In this document: one piece after another, positions 17,436 to 26,427 of the stretch
Numbering within the stretch: position 1 is the stretch's first letter
Layout of the letters: each line of letters opens with the position of its first letter
Assembly (NCBI GenBank): GCA_031415655.1
Contig: JANOSD010000169.1
Location: 1 to 64,000 of the forward strand
Direction of reading: 5' to 3'
From: JAKOVR01 sp031415655
GTDB taxonomy: Bacteria; Actinomycetota; Acidimicrobiia; Acidimicrobiales; Acidimicrobilacustridaceae
Length of the DNA stretch: 64,000 nt
The notes under the pieces: generated by a model
The model's input: the letters and a program-made list of their open reading frames with translations, nothing else
The model's database searches: none
Told to the model about the DNA's origin: nothing
Program-made: the position numbers and the translations under genes

Positions 17436-18013
17436 TGCTCTTGTGGCTCTAGGTCGTCGAGCCGAGCCAGCAAAACATCACGAACCGACACGCCTGGCTC
17501 CCGCGCTTTGGTATCGGCAATCCGCCATCCGCCCCGTGATGAGTACGTGAGCGCCGGGGCCTCCAGTCGCCCCTCGTGCACGTCCACCACCCGAGCAAAC
17601 ACCAGCTCGTGGTCCAACTCGATGAGGCCGTCGACCGCCGCCAAGGTGGATCGTCGCTCAATCACCTCGCCCTCCATCCATGCCACCGCGTCCACTACGA
17701 CGGGGAGTCCCTTCCACTCGGCAACCATCTCCTTGGCGAGGTAACGAAACTTGCGACCGGGATAGGAAAAGTACTGTGCCGGTCCCACCTGATCGCCAGC
17801 GAGCAAGGAGATCGAAAAACGACCGGAGGCGGCAAGCAACGGGTACGTGTCGTGTTTCGGCGAGATTGACGCCATCACGATTGGTTCTTCGAATGACACT
17901 TGCGACACCCAGTGCGAGGTGTACAACCGGGACGTGCCTGCGTGATGGGCACCTACTACTTGAATGCCATGGGTCATCTGCCCGAGACTGCGTTTGAGGA
18001 TGCGATCAATCAA
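17432..18013 (-). CDS. Flavin reductase-like FMN-binding protein
   Basis: This 193-residue protein is of the flavin reductase-like split-barrel family. The N-terminus LKRSLGQMTHGIQVVGAHHAG... SHWVSQVSFEEPIVMASIS has the usual pattern in which FMN binds a barrel of about 170 residues. SISLLAGDQ and FARVVDVHEG are further family-like strands. Such proteins supply reduced flavin to monooxygenases or act as independent reductases. It is the first gene of a three-gene overlapping minus-strand operon with an alpha/beta hydrolase and a DUF3151 protein. Confidence 0.82.
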   Translation of the reverse strand: MIDRILKRSLGQMTHGIQVVGAHHAGTSRLYTSHWVSQVSFEEPIVMASISPKHDTYPLLAASGRFSISLLAGDQVGPAQYFSYPGRKFRYLAKEMVAEWKGLPVVVDAVAWMEGEVIERRSTLAAVDGLIELDHELVFARVVDVHEGRLEAPALTYSSRGGWRIADTKAREPGVSVRDVLLARLDDLEPQEQ

Positions 18014-18043
18014 TGTTCGGCCTGTCGAGGTGCTCGTATCGGA

Positions 18044-18829
18044 TCAGTTGAGCCGGGCGCGAAGGCCGACGGCGGTGCCGGCGTACCGTTCTCCCATGGC
18101 ATCGGTCGATTCGTGGGCGGCCACGTCGAGCTCACGAGCCGCCTCACCGAAGCGTCCCATCGCGGCCAATGTGGCCGCGAAACGGGCCCGATCATCGGCA
18201 GTGGCGTGCGGCAACTCCGTGCGCAGATTGCGCACCCACGACAGGCTGGCAAGGTCGCCCTGCTGCGCAAAGACCGCCTCCAAGTTGGCGAGCATGCGAG
18301 CCACAATTCGCGACGCTCCGATGGGGGCGAGGAAGCGCGAATTGAATCGGGCCTCGTCACCGTGAAGCGCTTGGAAACGCGCCGCACAGCCCACTGCGTC
18401 GAGCTTCTCGCCGCCAGCAAAGGGATCAAAAAAGACGTCCGGGTCGGACGCGTCCCGAACCAGGAAATGGCCCGGCATTCCGACGCCGACAAGTTCCACA
18501 TCGATTCGACGACCGACCTCCATGGCCAGAACCGACAACGACAAGGGAATCCCGAGGCGTCGCTCGAGGACCTGGTCGAGGTAGCTGTTCCGTGGGTCGT
18601 AGTACTCCGTGCGATTACCCCTGAACTGTTCACCGCGAAACAAGTGCTGGGCGACACCCTCTGGACTCCGTGTGGGACACGCATGAGCAAGGTCATCGAG
18701 CTGGCCAAGCACACGAGCTTCGTTGAGGTTATCGGTGGCGAAGTGGGCGATCACCAGTGACACCTCATCGAGTGGGATCTCGACATCGGGCCGAAGCACC
18801 AGATAGCGAAAGCGAGCGAGGAGAGTCAC
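18044..18829 (-). CDS. SirB1-like transglutaminase-fold protein
   Basis: This 261-residue protein resembles the SirB1/transglutaminase-like family. LFRGEQFRGNRTEYYDPRNSYLDQVLERRLGIPLSLSVLAMEVGRR is the family core, and VGVGMPGHFLVR holds the conserved GMPGHF His. The usual transglutaminase Cys is not evident at its place (IPLSLSVLA), so peptidase activity is doubtful. The C-terminal 80 residues form TPR-like helices (FAATLAAMGRFGEAARELD). Function of the family is unknown. It is divergent from the GDPD gene, with 19 bp between the start codons. Confidence 0.85.
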   Translation of the reverse strand: MTLLARFRYLVLRPDVEIPLDEVSLVIAHFATDNLNEARVLGQLDDLAHACPTRSPEGVAQHLFRGEQFRGNRTEYYDPRNSYLDQVLERRLGIPLSLSVLAMEVGRRIDVELVGVGMPGHFLVRDASDPDVFFDPFAGGEKLDAVGCAARFQALHGDEARFNSRFLAPIGASRIVARMLANLEAVFAQQGDLASLSWVRNLRTELPHATADDRARFAATLAAMGRFGEAARELDVAAHESTDAMGERYAGTAVGLRARLN

Positions 18830-18848
18830 GACGTTACGGTAGCGGCTC

Positions 18849-19622
18849 GTGACTCCCCGTCCTCCGGCTTCCCACCCGTTTCTCGACTATCCCGGGCCCA
18901 TTCCGTTCGCCCATCGAGGCGGTGCCGGCGAATGGCCGGAAAATACGATGCCGGCGTTCGCAGGCGCGGTGGCTCTCGGCTATCGCTACGTCGAGACCGA
19001 TGTCCATGTCACCAGCGATGGGGTCCTGGTGGCCTTTCACGACGACAAACTCGACCGTGTCACCAACCATCACGGCCTTATTCGCGAGCGAACCTGGCGT
19101 GAGGTCGCCGATGCCCGAGTCGACGGGATCGAGCCGATTCTGCGATTCGACGACCTTCTCACCACCTTCCCAACGCTGCGGGTGAACGTCGATCCCAAAC
19201 ACGGCAGTTCAATCGAGCCACTGATTCACATGATCGAGGCTTCCGGCGTCATCGATCGGATATGCGTCGGATCCTTCTCTGACTCGCGCATCGCCCGCTG
19301 TCGAGAGGCGCTCGGTTCGGCACTGTGCACGAGTCTTGGCCCCCGGGCGGTTACCCGTCTTCGCTCTGCCAGTCTCCGGCTACCGGGAGGTTCCTTCGAT
19401 GCCGGATGTGTGCAGGTCCCCCCATCGCTGGGAGCCGTGCCGCTCGTGGATGCGGCCTTCGTGGAGGCAAGCCATGTTCGCGGCATGCAGGTGCACGTGT
19501 GGACGATCGATGAGCCCGACCAGATGCAGGCACTCCTCGACCTCGGGGTGGATGGGATCATGACCGACCAGCCGGCGGTTCTGAAACAGGTTCTGATGAG
19601 TCGCAAGGCCTGGTGCGAGTGA
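18849..19622 (+). CDS. Glycerophosphodiester phosphodiesterase
   Basis: This 257-residue enzyme hydrolyses glycerophosphodiesters to glycerol-3-phosphate and an alcohol. The TIM-barrel GDPD motifs are clear: AHRGGAGEWPENT (catalytic His22, metal ligand Glu31), YVETDVHVTSDG (Glu49, Asp51, His53) and FHDDKLDRVT (His64). VHVWTIDEPDQM and DLGVDGIMTDQP close the barrel. There is no signal peptide, so a cytoplasmic role in phospholipid turnover is likely. The start is GTG at 18849. Its stop codon abuts the end of the convergent FAD oxidase gene with no gap. Confidence 0.94.
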   Translation: MTPRPPASHPFLDYPGPIPFAHRGGAGEWPENTMPAFAGAVALGYRYVETDVHVTSDGVLVAFHDDKLDRVTNHHGLIRERTWREVADARVDGIEPILRFDDLLTTFPTLRVNVDPKHGSSIEPLIHMIEASGVIDRICVGSFSDSRIARCREALGSALCTSLGPRAVTRLRSASLRLPGGSFDAGCVQVPPSLGAVPLVDAAFVEASHVRGMQVHVWTIDEPDQMQALLDLGVDGIMTDQPAVLKQVLMSRKAWCE

Positions 19623-20876
19623 TCAGCGATCGTCCAGAATCACCCCGGGATTGAGGATCCCTGACGGGTCGAGGGCTCGTTTCACGGCGGCATAGGCGCG
19701 GAGGTCCGCAGCACTGCGCATGATCGGCAACCACCGACGTTTCGCACGACCAATCCCATGTTCCGCACTGATAGACCCACCGGCATCAATCACCGATCGA
19801 AGCACCACGTCGTCGACGAGGTCATCATCCGGTGCAATGCCGGTGATGTTGACGTGGATGTTCCCATCACCAATGTGTCCGAACAGCCACACCGACGCGG
19901 CGCCGTTCAAACGATTCACCATCACCGGCATGTTCGTCGCGAAATCCACCAGACGATCGGCCGGCAGCGTGACATCAAGTTTGTGGACTGGACCCAACCG
20001 GGCAATGGCATCGGTGTGGCGCTCCCGGAATGCCCAAAGTCGTGCACGACCCGCCGCATCACCGGCCACCGCCGACGCGGCCAAAGGCACCTCGCTCTCC
20101 ATCTCCGCCACACCAGCGGCGAGTACCTCTACCGCCACTGCCTCGGATCCGGCGACTACCTCCACCATCAGGCAGTGAGAACACCGCACCGGGAAGGGCG
20201 GGGACAGCCCGAAGGTTTGACACACGAGATCGAGGCCACGTTGCTCAACGTACTCCGCTGCTTCGAGACCGGGCAGACAACGGTGAAGCACCTCGAAGCC
20301 TCGTTGAAGGTTGGCCAACGAATCGAAACCCAGCATCGCAACGGCGATCGATTCCGGCACGGACCGAAGACGCAATCGCACGGCAGTGATCACCGCCAGC
20401 GTGCCTTCTGATCCACAGAACAATCCATCGAAGTGGTAACCCGTGTTGTCCTTGGCAAGGCCGTTCAGGTTGGTGAGCACCGATCCGTCACTGAGCACCG
20501 CTTCGGTTCCCACCACGTGATCTCGCATCATGCCGAATCGCAACACGTGCATCCCTCCCGCATTGGTGGCGGTCATCCCACCAAGGGTGGCCGATGATCG
20601 CGCTGCCAGATCGACGGTAAACCGCAGGCCTCGTTCGCCGGCCGCCCGCTGCAAGCTCTCAAGCGTGACGCCGGCGCCAGCAATGATCTGCCGATCGGAG
20701 CGAACCACCGGATCGATACGATCGAGCCGCGTGAGGCTCAAGACAACAGCCCCGTCGAAGGGCACGGCGCCTCCCACCAGCCCGGTGTTGCCGCCCTGAG
20801 GGACGACGGCGATGCCTTCGTGAGAACAGATCCGGAGCACTGCTGCCACCTCTTCGGTGGACCCGGGCCGGACCAA
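19623..20876 (-). CDS. FAD-linked oxidase (glycolate/lactate oxidase GlcD-type), 5' end cut off by an amber codon
   Basis: The 417 residues from TTG 20876 hold the FAD-binding PCMH core (VVPQGGNTGLVGGAVPFDG; GERGLRFTVDLAARSSATLGGMTATNAGG) and the FAD-oxidase C domain. The latter has HIGDGNIHVNI and SAEHGIGRAKR. Related enzymes oxidise 2-hydroxyacids (glycolate, D-lactate, 2-hydroxyglutarate). Family members have about 45 further residues at the N-terminus, and the frame indeed continues upstream as TGRFVGATPA, then hits TAG at 20907-20909, then continues as a plausible N-terminus from ATG 21023. The stop sits where the family has Trp in DWTGRF. Translation from the internal TTG would lack part of the FAD domain. 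Confidence 0.88.
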   Translation of the reverse strand: MVRPGSTEEVAAVLRICSHEGIAVVPQGGNTGLVGGAVPFDGAVVLSLTRLDRIDPVVRSDRQIIAGAGVTLESLQRAAGERGLRFTVDLAARSSATLGGMTATNAGGMHVLRFGMMRDHVVGTEAVLSDGSVLTNLNGLAKDNTGYHFDGLFCGSEGTLAVITAVRLRLRSVPESIAVAMLGFDSLANLQRGFEVLHRCLPGLEAAEYVEQRGLDLVCQTFGLSPPFPVRCSHCLMVEVVAGSEAVAVEVLAAGVAEMESEVPLAASAVAGDAAGRARLWAFRERHTDAIARLGPVHKLDVTLPADRLVDFATNMPVMVNRLNGAASVWLFGHIGDGNIHVNITGIAPDDDLVDDVVLRSVIDAGGSISAEHGIGRAKRRWLPIMRSAADLRAYAAVKRALDPSGILNPGVILDDR

Positions 20877-20906
20877 CGCCGGCGTTGCCCCTACGAACCT
20901 GCCGGT

Positions 20907-21023
20907 CTAGTCTCTGCATGCAGCATTGGTGATCGATGGGTCGATGATCACGTTCGGGTCGCCGACCACCGCAACAAACTGTCGTCGGACGGCCTCCGGC
21001 AGCGGCGGGACTATGGCGGGCAT
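20907..21023 (-). pseudogene. Detached N-terminal fragment of the FAD-linked oxidase ending in TAG
   Basis: From ATG 21023 the same frame encodes 38 residues (MPAIVPPLPEAVRRQFVAVV..., ending NAACRD) and stops at TAG 20907-20909. Downstream in frame comes TGRFVGATPALVRPGSTEEV, which continues into the oxidase. Restoring a Trp codon (TGG) gives a 466-residue protein, the normal family length, with the family-typical DWTGRF motif. A single G-to-A change in the sense strand explains the stop. Confidence 0.75.
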
Positions 21024-21074
21024 GGATGAAATCAATCCGGACTCCGATACACCACGACGACTCTCCGGCAGACT

Positions 21075-22733
21075 GTGGGCATGCCCGACTCTAGGCAGTT
21101 GACCCACGCCTCCGACGCCGATGCGCTCATCGCCACGATCGATCACCGTGCGAGCGACGCGGGGGCGTCCATGCTCCGAAATGGTGGGTCGGCTGCCGAT
21201 GCAGCGGTGGCGGCCTGTGCCGTTCTGGCGGTTACCAGCCCCCATCTTTGCGGTCTGGGCGGCGACCTTTGGGCAATCGTCCATTCCGCCGGCCAAGATC
21301 CTGTCACGCTCAATGCCTCGGGACGCAGCGGTGCGGGAGTAGATGCTGCGTCATTGCGCGCCGCCGGCCACCGCCGGATGCCATTCCGGGGCAACCTGGC
21401 ATCGGTTCCGGTTCCCGGTTGCGTCGACGGACTGCTGGCCTTGCATCAGCGGCTCGGCCGTTGCTCCTTACCGACCGTTTTCGGCCCCGCACTCACACTT
21501 GCTTCCGATGGATTCGCAGCGACCCCGTTACTCGCCCTGGCTGCGCCGCTCGTTGATCATCTTGCCGTCGACGGCATCGACAGCTCACTCCGATCGGGAC
21601 AGCTCATCCGACGACCTGGCGTTGCGCACGCACTCTTGGAGATCCTTGCCGAAGGACGCGACGGTTTCTATCTCGGCTCATTCGGGCGCGGTCTGCTGGA
21701 TCTCGGAAAGGGGATCTTCGAAGAAGCGGACCTACGCCGAGCACAAGCGGACTGGCAGCCGTGTGTGGCCCGAGACGTCTTTCATCATCGTGTGTGGAGC
21801 ACGCCGCCGAACTCCCAGGGGTACCTGACGGTGGCAATTCTCGCGGTGGCCGAAGAGTTGGGCCTTTCCGCCGACGACCAAGACCCCCGTTGGAACGAGG
21901 TCCTCATCCGGGCGGCGCTCGCGACCGGTACCGAACGCCCACGGCTCCTTCACGAACACACCGATCCCGACGTGCTGCTCAGCGACAAGGCCATCGCCGG
22001 CTGGGTGCACGATGCGGGAAACCTCGCGGCCGACACGACGGCGCCGGCAGAGACCGGCGACACGACCTACCTGGCGGTACGAGACCACGACGGTATGACG
22101 ATCTCACTGATCGCCAGCCACGCTGCCGACTTTGGCGCCCACCTCGTGGAACCGGGTACCGGTATCTTCCTCCACAACCGCGGAGTGGGCTTCTCGCTCG
22201 CTCCAGGGCACCCCGCCGAATTGCGGCCTCGCATGCGGCCCCCGTCGACGCTCTCCCCTGCGCTCGTCACTCGTTCGTCGCACCGTTCAGGGGGGTCCGC
22301 TCCGGACACGGTGGCCGTGGTCGGCACCATGGGTGGGGACAGTCAGCCCCACCTGCTGGCACAACATCTTGCCCGTCTCCTCCACGGGAGAATGTCGGCT
22401 GAGGCCGTCATGAACGCACCACGGTGGGTGCTCCAATCTCACCCCGGCCGGGGATTCGACCTTTGGAAAGCCGAGCAATCGTCGCACATCGTTGCTCGGT
22501 TCGAGGCCCCTGGACCTCCCAAGCCTCCCCGAACGATCCCGGTTCCGACCGTGGCATGCCCCCGAGGAGATCCCGCTGTCGGTCATCTGCAATTGCTGGC
22601 CTCGCAGCCCGATCCCGGCGCCGATGGGATATGGCGCTGGACTGGTGCATCCGAGTGCCGAGTGGCCGAGTCCTCGGTAGTTCGTATTCCGACCGATCAC
22701 GGCGGACAAGATACCGCCCGCCGAAACGACTAG
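21075..22733 (+). CDS. Gamma-glutamyltransferase family protein (Ntn hydrolase)
   Basis: This 552-residue protein matches the gamma-glutamyltransferase (GGT) family. The N-terminus has HRASDAGASMLRNGGSAADAAVAACAVLAVTSPHLCGLGGD, and LNASGRSGAGV and YLTVAILAVAEELG follow. ETGDTTYLAVRDHDG contains the autoprocessing nucleophile, probably Thr330 (Thr331 next to it). The C-terminal part carries FGAHLVEPGTGIFLHNRG and VGTMGGDSQPH. No signal peptide is seen, so it is probably cytosolic. Function could be glutathione or gamma-glutamyl peptide breakdown or an acylase-like reaction. GTG 21075 is the start, with an ATG two codons later. It is divergent from the interrupted FAD oxidase. Confidence 0.9.
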   Translation: MGMPDSRQLTHASDADALIATIDHRASDAGASMLRNGGSAADAAVAACAVLAVTSPHLCGLGGDLWAIVHSAGQDPVTLNASGRSGAGVDAASLRAAGHRRMPFRGNLASVPVPGCVDGLLALHQRLGRCSLPTVFGPALTLASDGFAATPLLALAAPLVDHLAVDGIDSSLRSGQLIRRPGVAHALLEILAEGRDGFYLGSFGRGLLDLGKGIFEEADLRRAQADWQPCVARDVFHHRVWSTPPNSQGYLTVAILAVAEELGLSADDQDPRWNEVLIRAALATGTERPRLLHEHTDPDVLLSDKAIAGWVHDAGNLAADTTAPAETGDTTYLAVRDHDGMTISLIASHAADFGAHLVEPGTGIFLHNRGVGFSLAPGHPAELRPRMRPPSTLSPALVTRSSHRSGGSAPDTVAVVGTMGGDSQPHLLAQHLARLLHGRMSAEAVMNAPRWVLQSHPGRGFDLWKAEQSSHIVARFEAPGPPKPPRTIPVPTVACPRGDPAVGHLQLLASQPDPGADGIWRWTGASECRVAESSVVRIPTDHGGQDTARRND

Positions 22734-22787
22734 CCGTAGTTGTTTCCCGGACCAATCGAGCTGGAAAAACGAGCCGAAGAAAATGAG

Positions 22788-22811
22788 CAGAGCGCCCCTG
22801 AGGGCGCTCTG
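22788..22811. terminator. Perfect hairpin terminator between convergent genes
   Basis: CAGAGCGCCC (22788-22797), loop CTGA, and GGGCGCTCTG (22802-22811) form a perfect 10-bp stem. Reading leftward, the hairpin is followed by a T-rich run (CTCATTTTCTTCGG), so it best serves the LPXTG gene on the minus strand. It may also stop transcription coming from the GGT gene. Confidence 0.8.
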
Positions 22812-22853
22812 TGAAGGATCATGATCAGCGGACGGGGACCCTGCGGGACGAAG

Positions 22854-23429
22854 TCAGCTTGCGGTGTTGCGTGACCGTAGCGAGCCGTAGAGGGCAGCGG
22901 CGCCGATCACCAGCAGCGAAGCTCCCAAGGTGACCAGGCGGCCGGTTGAGTCAGAGCCGGTGACGGGAAGGTTCGTGGAGGGAACCGTCGTGGGCGTCGG
23001 GGTGACGACGGTGGAGCTGACAAGCACCACCGGGCCTTCACGGGTGGTCTGTTCGTTCAACATGCTTGGACCTGTGCCGCTCACCGACGTCGGGCCGAGG
23101 GGGCAAGTGGCAGGCACCGTGAAGGATGCCTCGCCGATGGCGTTGGCGCCGATCGTGACGTTGCCGAGGGCCACGGTGGAGGCACCACACATGATGCTGA
23201 CCGCGACGGACGAACCTGGAAGCCAGCCGGTGAGGTTCACCAAGACCTGCGAGCCCGGAGTTGTCTGCCCTGGAGTGACCGTGATGGTGGGACCACCGGA
23301 GCACACGAGGTACAAGTTGACATCACTGAGGTAATCGATGCAGGAAGTGGCCTGGGCTTGCGCAGGGGACGGGGCAAGAAAAACGAGCCCCCCCAACGCA
23401 AATAGGGCAAAGATGAATCGCCGCAACAT
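22854..23429 (-). CDS. LPXTG-anchored surface protein (paralogue 1)
   Basis: The 191-residue protein starts at ATG 23429, seven bases after a GAGGAG ribosome binding site. It has a signal peptide (MLRRFIFALFALGG...PAQAQA) and a beta-rich domain with four conserved cysteines (ATSC, YLVC, IMC, ATC). A Thr/Pro spacer leads to the sorting signal LPVTG (from residue 154), followed by a hydrophobic segment and a basic tail. Sortase would cleave LPVTG and join it to the cell wall or a pilus partner. It is a close paralogue of the next gene. No sortase gene is in the window. Confidence 0.88.
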   Translation of the reverse strand: MLRRFIFALFALGGLVFLAPSPAQAQATSCIDYLSDVNLYLVCSGGPTITVTPGQTTPGSQVLVNLTGWLPGSSVAVSIMCGASTVALGNVTIGANAIGEASFTVPATCPLGPTSVSGTGPSMLNEQTTREGPVVLVSSTVVTPTPTTVPSTNLPVTGSDSTGRLVTLGASLLVIGAAALYGSLRSRNTAS

Positions 23430-23481
23430 AAAATCTCTCCTCGTTAAAGTCGATCGGTGACGCCGCGCCGGCAAGCCGGCA

Positions 23482-24147
23482 CTACTCCGAACGTTTGGTT
23501 GAGCGACTGCGAAGCGATCCGTAGAGCGCAGCGCCGCCTATTACGATCAGTGCAGATCCTAGTGTAACCATACGGCCGGTGTTCGATCCGGTATTTGGCA
23601 ACGCACCCGAACCGGAGCCCGATCCACCGGACCCCGATCCACCGCCGCTGTTGTTCCCCGAACCTCCGGAACCAGAGCCGCCGCCACCCGGCAACGTCGT
23701 TGTGGACGATACGAGAACGATGGGCCCTTCACGGCTTGTGATGACGTTGAGCATGTTCGGACCTGTGCCCGTGGCCACCTGCGGGCCGAGTGGACAATCC
23801 ACCGGCACGGTGAAATTCCCCGTGCCTTGGGAGTTCGATCCGATCGTGATGTTGCCGAGCGCCACCGGAGAACCATTGCAGGAGATCGTGATTGCCACGG
23901 TGGAGCCAGGCAACCATCCCGAAACCTCCACCGTGATGTTCCCGCCCGGCGACGAGGTACCGGGAGTGACGGTGAGAGTCGGTCCACCCGAACATGCAAG
24001 ATAGAGGTTGAGATCGCTGAGGTAATCGACACAGGAAGTGGCCTGAGCCGACGCCGGGGTGGCACCAAGGAACAAGTACGCGGGAACAACCGACACCAAC
24101 AACAGTGCAAGTCGGAAGGCGACCCGCCGCCTATTTCGCTGTGCCAC
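23482..24147 (-). CDS. LPXTG-anchored surface protein (paralogue 2) with Gly/Ser linker
   Basis: This 221-residue protein starts at GTG 24147, six bases after GGGAG. It shares with its neighbour the signal peptide type, the four-cysteine domain (ATSC, YLAC, ISC, VDC), GPNMLN and SREGP blocks, and a sorting signal LPNTG (from residue 183) with hydrophobic segment and basic tail. It differs by a long Gly/Ser/Asn linker before the anchor, which would hold the domain away from the wall. A longer start at 24210 is possible but would place extra charged residues before the signal peptide. The two genes lie 52 bp apart and are likely co-transcribed. Confidence 0.87.
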   Translation of the reverse strand: MAQRNRRRVAFRLALLLVSVVPAYLFLGATPASAQATSCVDYLSDLNLYLACSGGPTLTVTPGTSSPGGNITVEVSGWLPGSTVAITISCNGSPVALGNITIGSNSQGTGNFTVPVDCPLGPQVATGTGPNMLNVITSREGPIVLVSSTTTLPGGGGSGSGGSGNNSGGGSGSGGSGSGSGALPNTGSNTGRMVTLGSALIVIGGAALYGSLRSRSTKRSE

Positions 24148-24292
24148 AAAAAACTCCCGCTGTATCAAGTCGGACACGGAAGGGGGAGTTCCCCCTGCCA
24201 GGTTCACCAAAACCTAATCTGCCCGAGGCCAATGCGCAACCATCCTCTCGTTCGATCTGATTGTCGCTGCATCGGAACAGCGCTGCTCACCG

Positions 24293-26284
24293 TTACAACG
24301 CCTCAGGCAATCCCCTGGATCGACTGACCCGACGAGCACAAACCAGCACCGCCACCACCGTGACCTCGTGACCAACAAGCACCAGGAGACTGGGCCAGTA
24401 CCACACAATACCGCTCCCTGCAGGAAACGAAACGAGCCCCGCCGCGGTCTCGGTGCCGGGGCTCCATCCCCGAAGCCAACCCCGGGCAAAGGGCCGGTGC
24501 CAGGTGAATGCCGCCGAGGTATGGACCACGGCAACCGGCTCGATCAAGCCTTCCATCCGAACCGGTCGGCCTTCGATATCGATCGCTGGCGCAATCCAGC
24601 CTCGCACTCGATACACGTGGACATACAACGTGGACTGAACCCGTTCGAGGCCACGGTCGCCGTCGAGCACACGACCAGTGGCAGCAAATCGCCCAGTCCG
24701 ATGAAACACCACCCAGCGCACCCCGAGCTCTACGAGGCGAGCCGACGGCGCCTCACCTGCCTCGATCCTCCGCATGACGTCGCTCATCTGGGACTCCCGC
24801 GGATCAATCCGTTCCGGGGTGGGCGTCTGGAGCGTGCGGAGATCAGACGACACCAACACATCGCCGCCGAGATAGATCGGCCACGGGTTAAGGACATGGT
24901 GTGTGCCCCCCAGTTGCACCTCGGCGTAGCCGTACCACGGGAGCACGGCCACGGTCCCGGGATTGGCGACAACGGTGGCCTTGGCCTGCTCCCATTCGGC
25001 CGGCATGACGGTCGGGACGAGGTGACCGTTGATCCCCCACATGCCGGGGCCGGTGAGCACGAATGCACCCAGAAGGGGCAAGAGTCGGTACACGGCCGCA
25101 GCCGCTGGACCGACACGGGGACCCAAACCTTGTACCTTGCTCGCCGCTCGCACCGCGCCGAACGCCATCGCCGGCGCCAGCCACATCAAAACCAGCGGAT
25201 ACGCCCGTTGACTTTCGCGAAGGTTGGCGCCAATCGGCGTGCGCACCAGCAGGTCGATCACGTTCCGCAATCCCGGCACGGCGCTTCCGTACACGATCAC
25301 GATTGCGGAAGCGGCGAGCACCATCGCCCGGCGTCCCCACGCCGCCGGCAACGCCGCGGTTCCTGCGATCGCCAGGCCGACGGCAAAGATCGCAACCACC
25401 GCACTGTCTCCGGCTGCAGGGGCGCCAACCTGAAAGGTGTCCTGCCAGAATCCGTGACCGGCAACGACAGCGATCCACCCGCTGACGTCGTCGGCGCGTG
25501 TGGCAAAAGCCGTGGCTCCCGCCAGCGATGCGCCCTGACCAAACACCACGAGCCCTGGCACCAGCCACGGAAGCTGCCCTACCAGCCACGCACCGACGAC
25601 GCCGGGCCACCGCCGAAGGGGCGTACCGACGAGACCCGCGCCGACCAGGACTGCAGCCACCATGCCTCCGTAGTTGCCAGTGAACCCCAGCGCGGCACCC
25701 CACAGGACAGTTCGCGGCAGAGCATCGGCAGGACGCAACAACACCGGGTAACACCAGGGAAGCAGGCCCATGACGAATACAATCATCAGGTGCCCGGCGC
25801 CAATACGGGTGACCAGAAACGGGCTGGCGGCGTAAAAGGCTGCCGCACCATACGAAACCATTGGTCCGGCTCGGCACGTCAGTCGTGCCATACCCGCAAA
25901 AGCACTGGCTATGGCGCCGACGATCATCACCTTGACGACCAGCGCACTACTCACGATCGGGGCCAGCCAGGCCACGGGCACCATGAGCGGCACCCGTCGA
26001 GGAAGCTCGGGGCCAAGCCCCCACACGCCCCTCGGCACCGGCACGTCGTCGGGAAGAACGAGGTCAAGACTGAACAGCGCGCCGGGACGAAGGGCCGGCC
26101 CAAGCACCGCGACGGCGAGCGCCACCCCGGTGACCCACGGGAGCCATGAAAGCCATCTTGTCGCCACCCCCCCGCTCGATGGTGACGAACGGTTCGTCAC
26201 CCGCCCCGAAACGCACGCGGGCGCGCGCTCTCGGGTGGCATGGTCGGGGGCTGCCCCAAGGGCGCTGGTAGGGTGAAGGGCCAC
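24293..26284 (-). CDS. Polytopic membrane protein of the GT-C glycosyltransferase-like type
   Basis: This 663-residue protein has at least ten hydrophobic helices between residues 45 and 430, a soluble region of about 180 residues, and one last helix near the C-terminus. The early LVLPDDVPVPRGVWGLGPELPRR loop recalls the acidic first extracytoplasmic loop of GT-C (polyprenyl-sugar dependent) glycosyltransferases and AftD-like proteins, but catalytic residues cannot be fixed by eye. The soluble region (LPWYGYAEVQLGG... PERIDPRESQMSD) resembles those of large envelope membrane proteins. GTG 26284 is the start; a later GTG near 26167 is also possible. The envelope context supports a role in glycan building. 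Confidence 0.65.
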   Translation of the reverse strand: MALHPTSALGAAPDHATRERAPACVSGRVTNRSSPSSGGVATRWLSWLPWVTGVALAVAVLGPALRPGALFSLDLVLPDDVPVPRGVWGLGPELPRRVPLMVPVAWLAPIVSSALVVKVMIVGAIASAFAGMARLTCRAGPMVSYGAAAFYAASPFLVTRIGAGHLMIVFVMGLLPWCYPVLLRPADALPRTVLWGAALGFTGNYGGMVAAVLVGAGLVGTPLRRWPGVVGAWLVGQLPWLVPGLVVFGQGASLAGATAFATRADDVSGWIAVVAGHGFWQDTFQVGAPAAGDSAVVAIFAVGLAIAGTAALPAAWGRRAMVLAASAIVIVYGSAVPGLRNVIDLLVRTPIGANLRESQRAYPLVLMWLAPAMAFGAVRAASKVQGLGPRVGPAAAAVYRLLPLLGAFVLTGPGMWGINGHLVPTVMPAEWEQAKATVVANPGTVAVLPWYGYAEVQLGGTHHVLNPWPIYLGGDVLVSSDLRTLQTPTPERIDPRESQMSDVMRRIEAGEAPSARLVELGVRWVVFHRTGRFAATGRVLDGDRGLERVQSTLYVHVYRVRGWIAPAIDIEGRPVRMEGLIEPVAVVHTSAAFTWHRPFARGWLRGWSPGTETAAGLVSFPAGSGIVWYWPSLLVLVGHEVTVVAVLVCARRVSRSRGLPEAL

Positions 26285-26427
26285 CTATTGGATTTGCGGT
26301 CGCGTCGGCAGCCACGTCGCACCTGCGGTCCAAGGGCGCCAGAACATCCCATAGTAGAGCCGCCTCTCACCTTCGTTTCGTCACGGTCCCCGGTGTCTCA
26401 CCCCTGCCCTCAACTGGTCCCCACTTC

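Noticed and set aside
24368..26149. 593-residue plus-strand open frame antisense to a membrane protein
   Set aside because: It is rich in His, Arg and Pro with no domain. High GC keeps antisense frames open. The minus strand gives a coherent multi-helix membrane protein.
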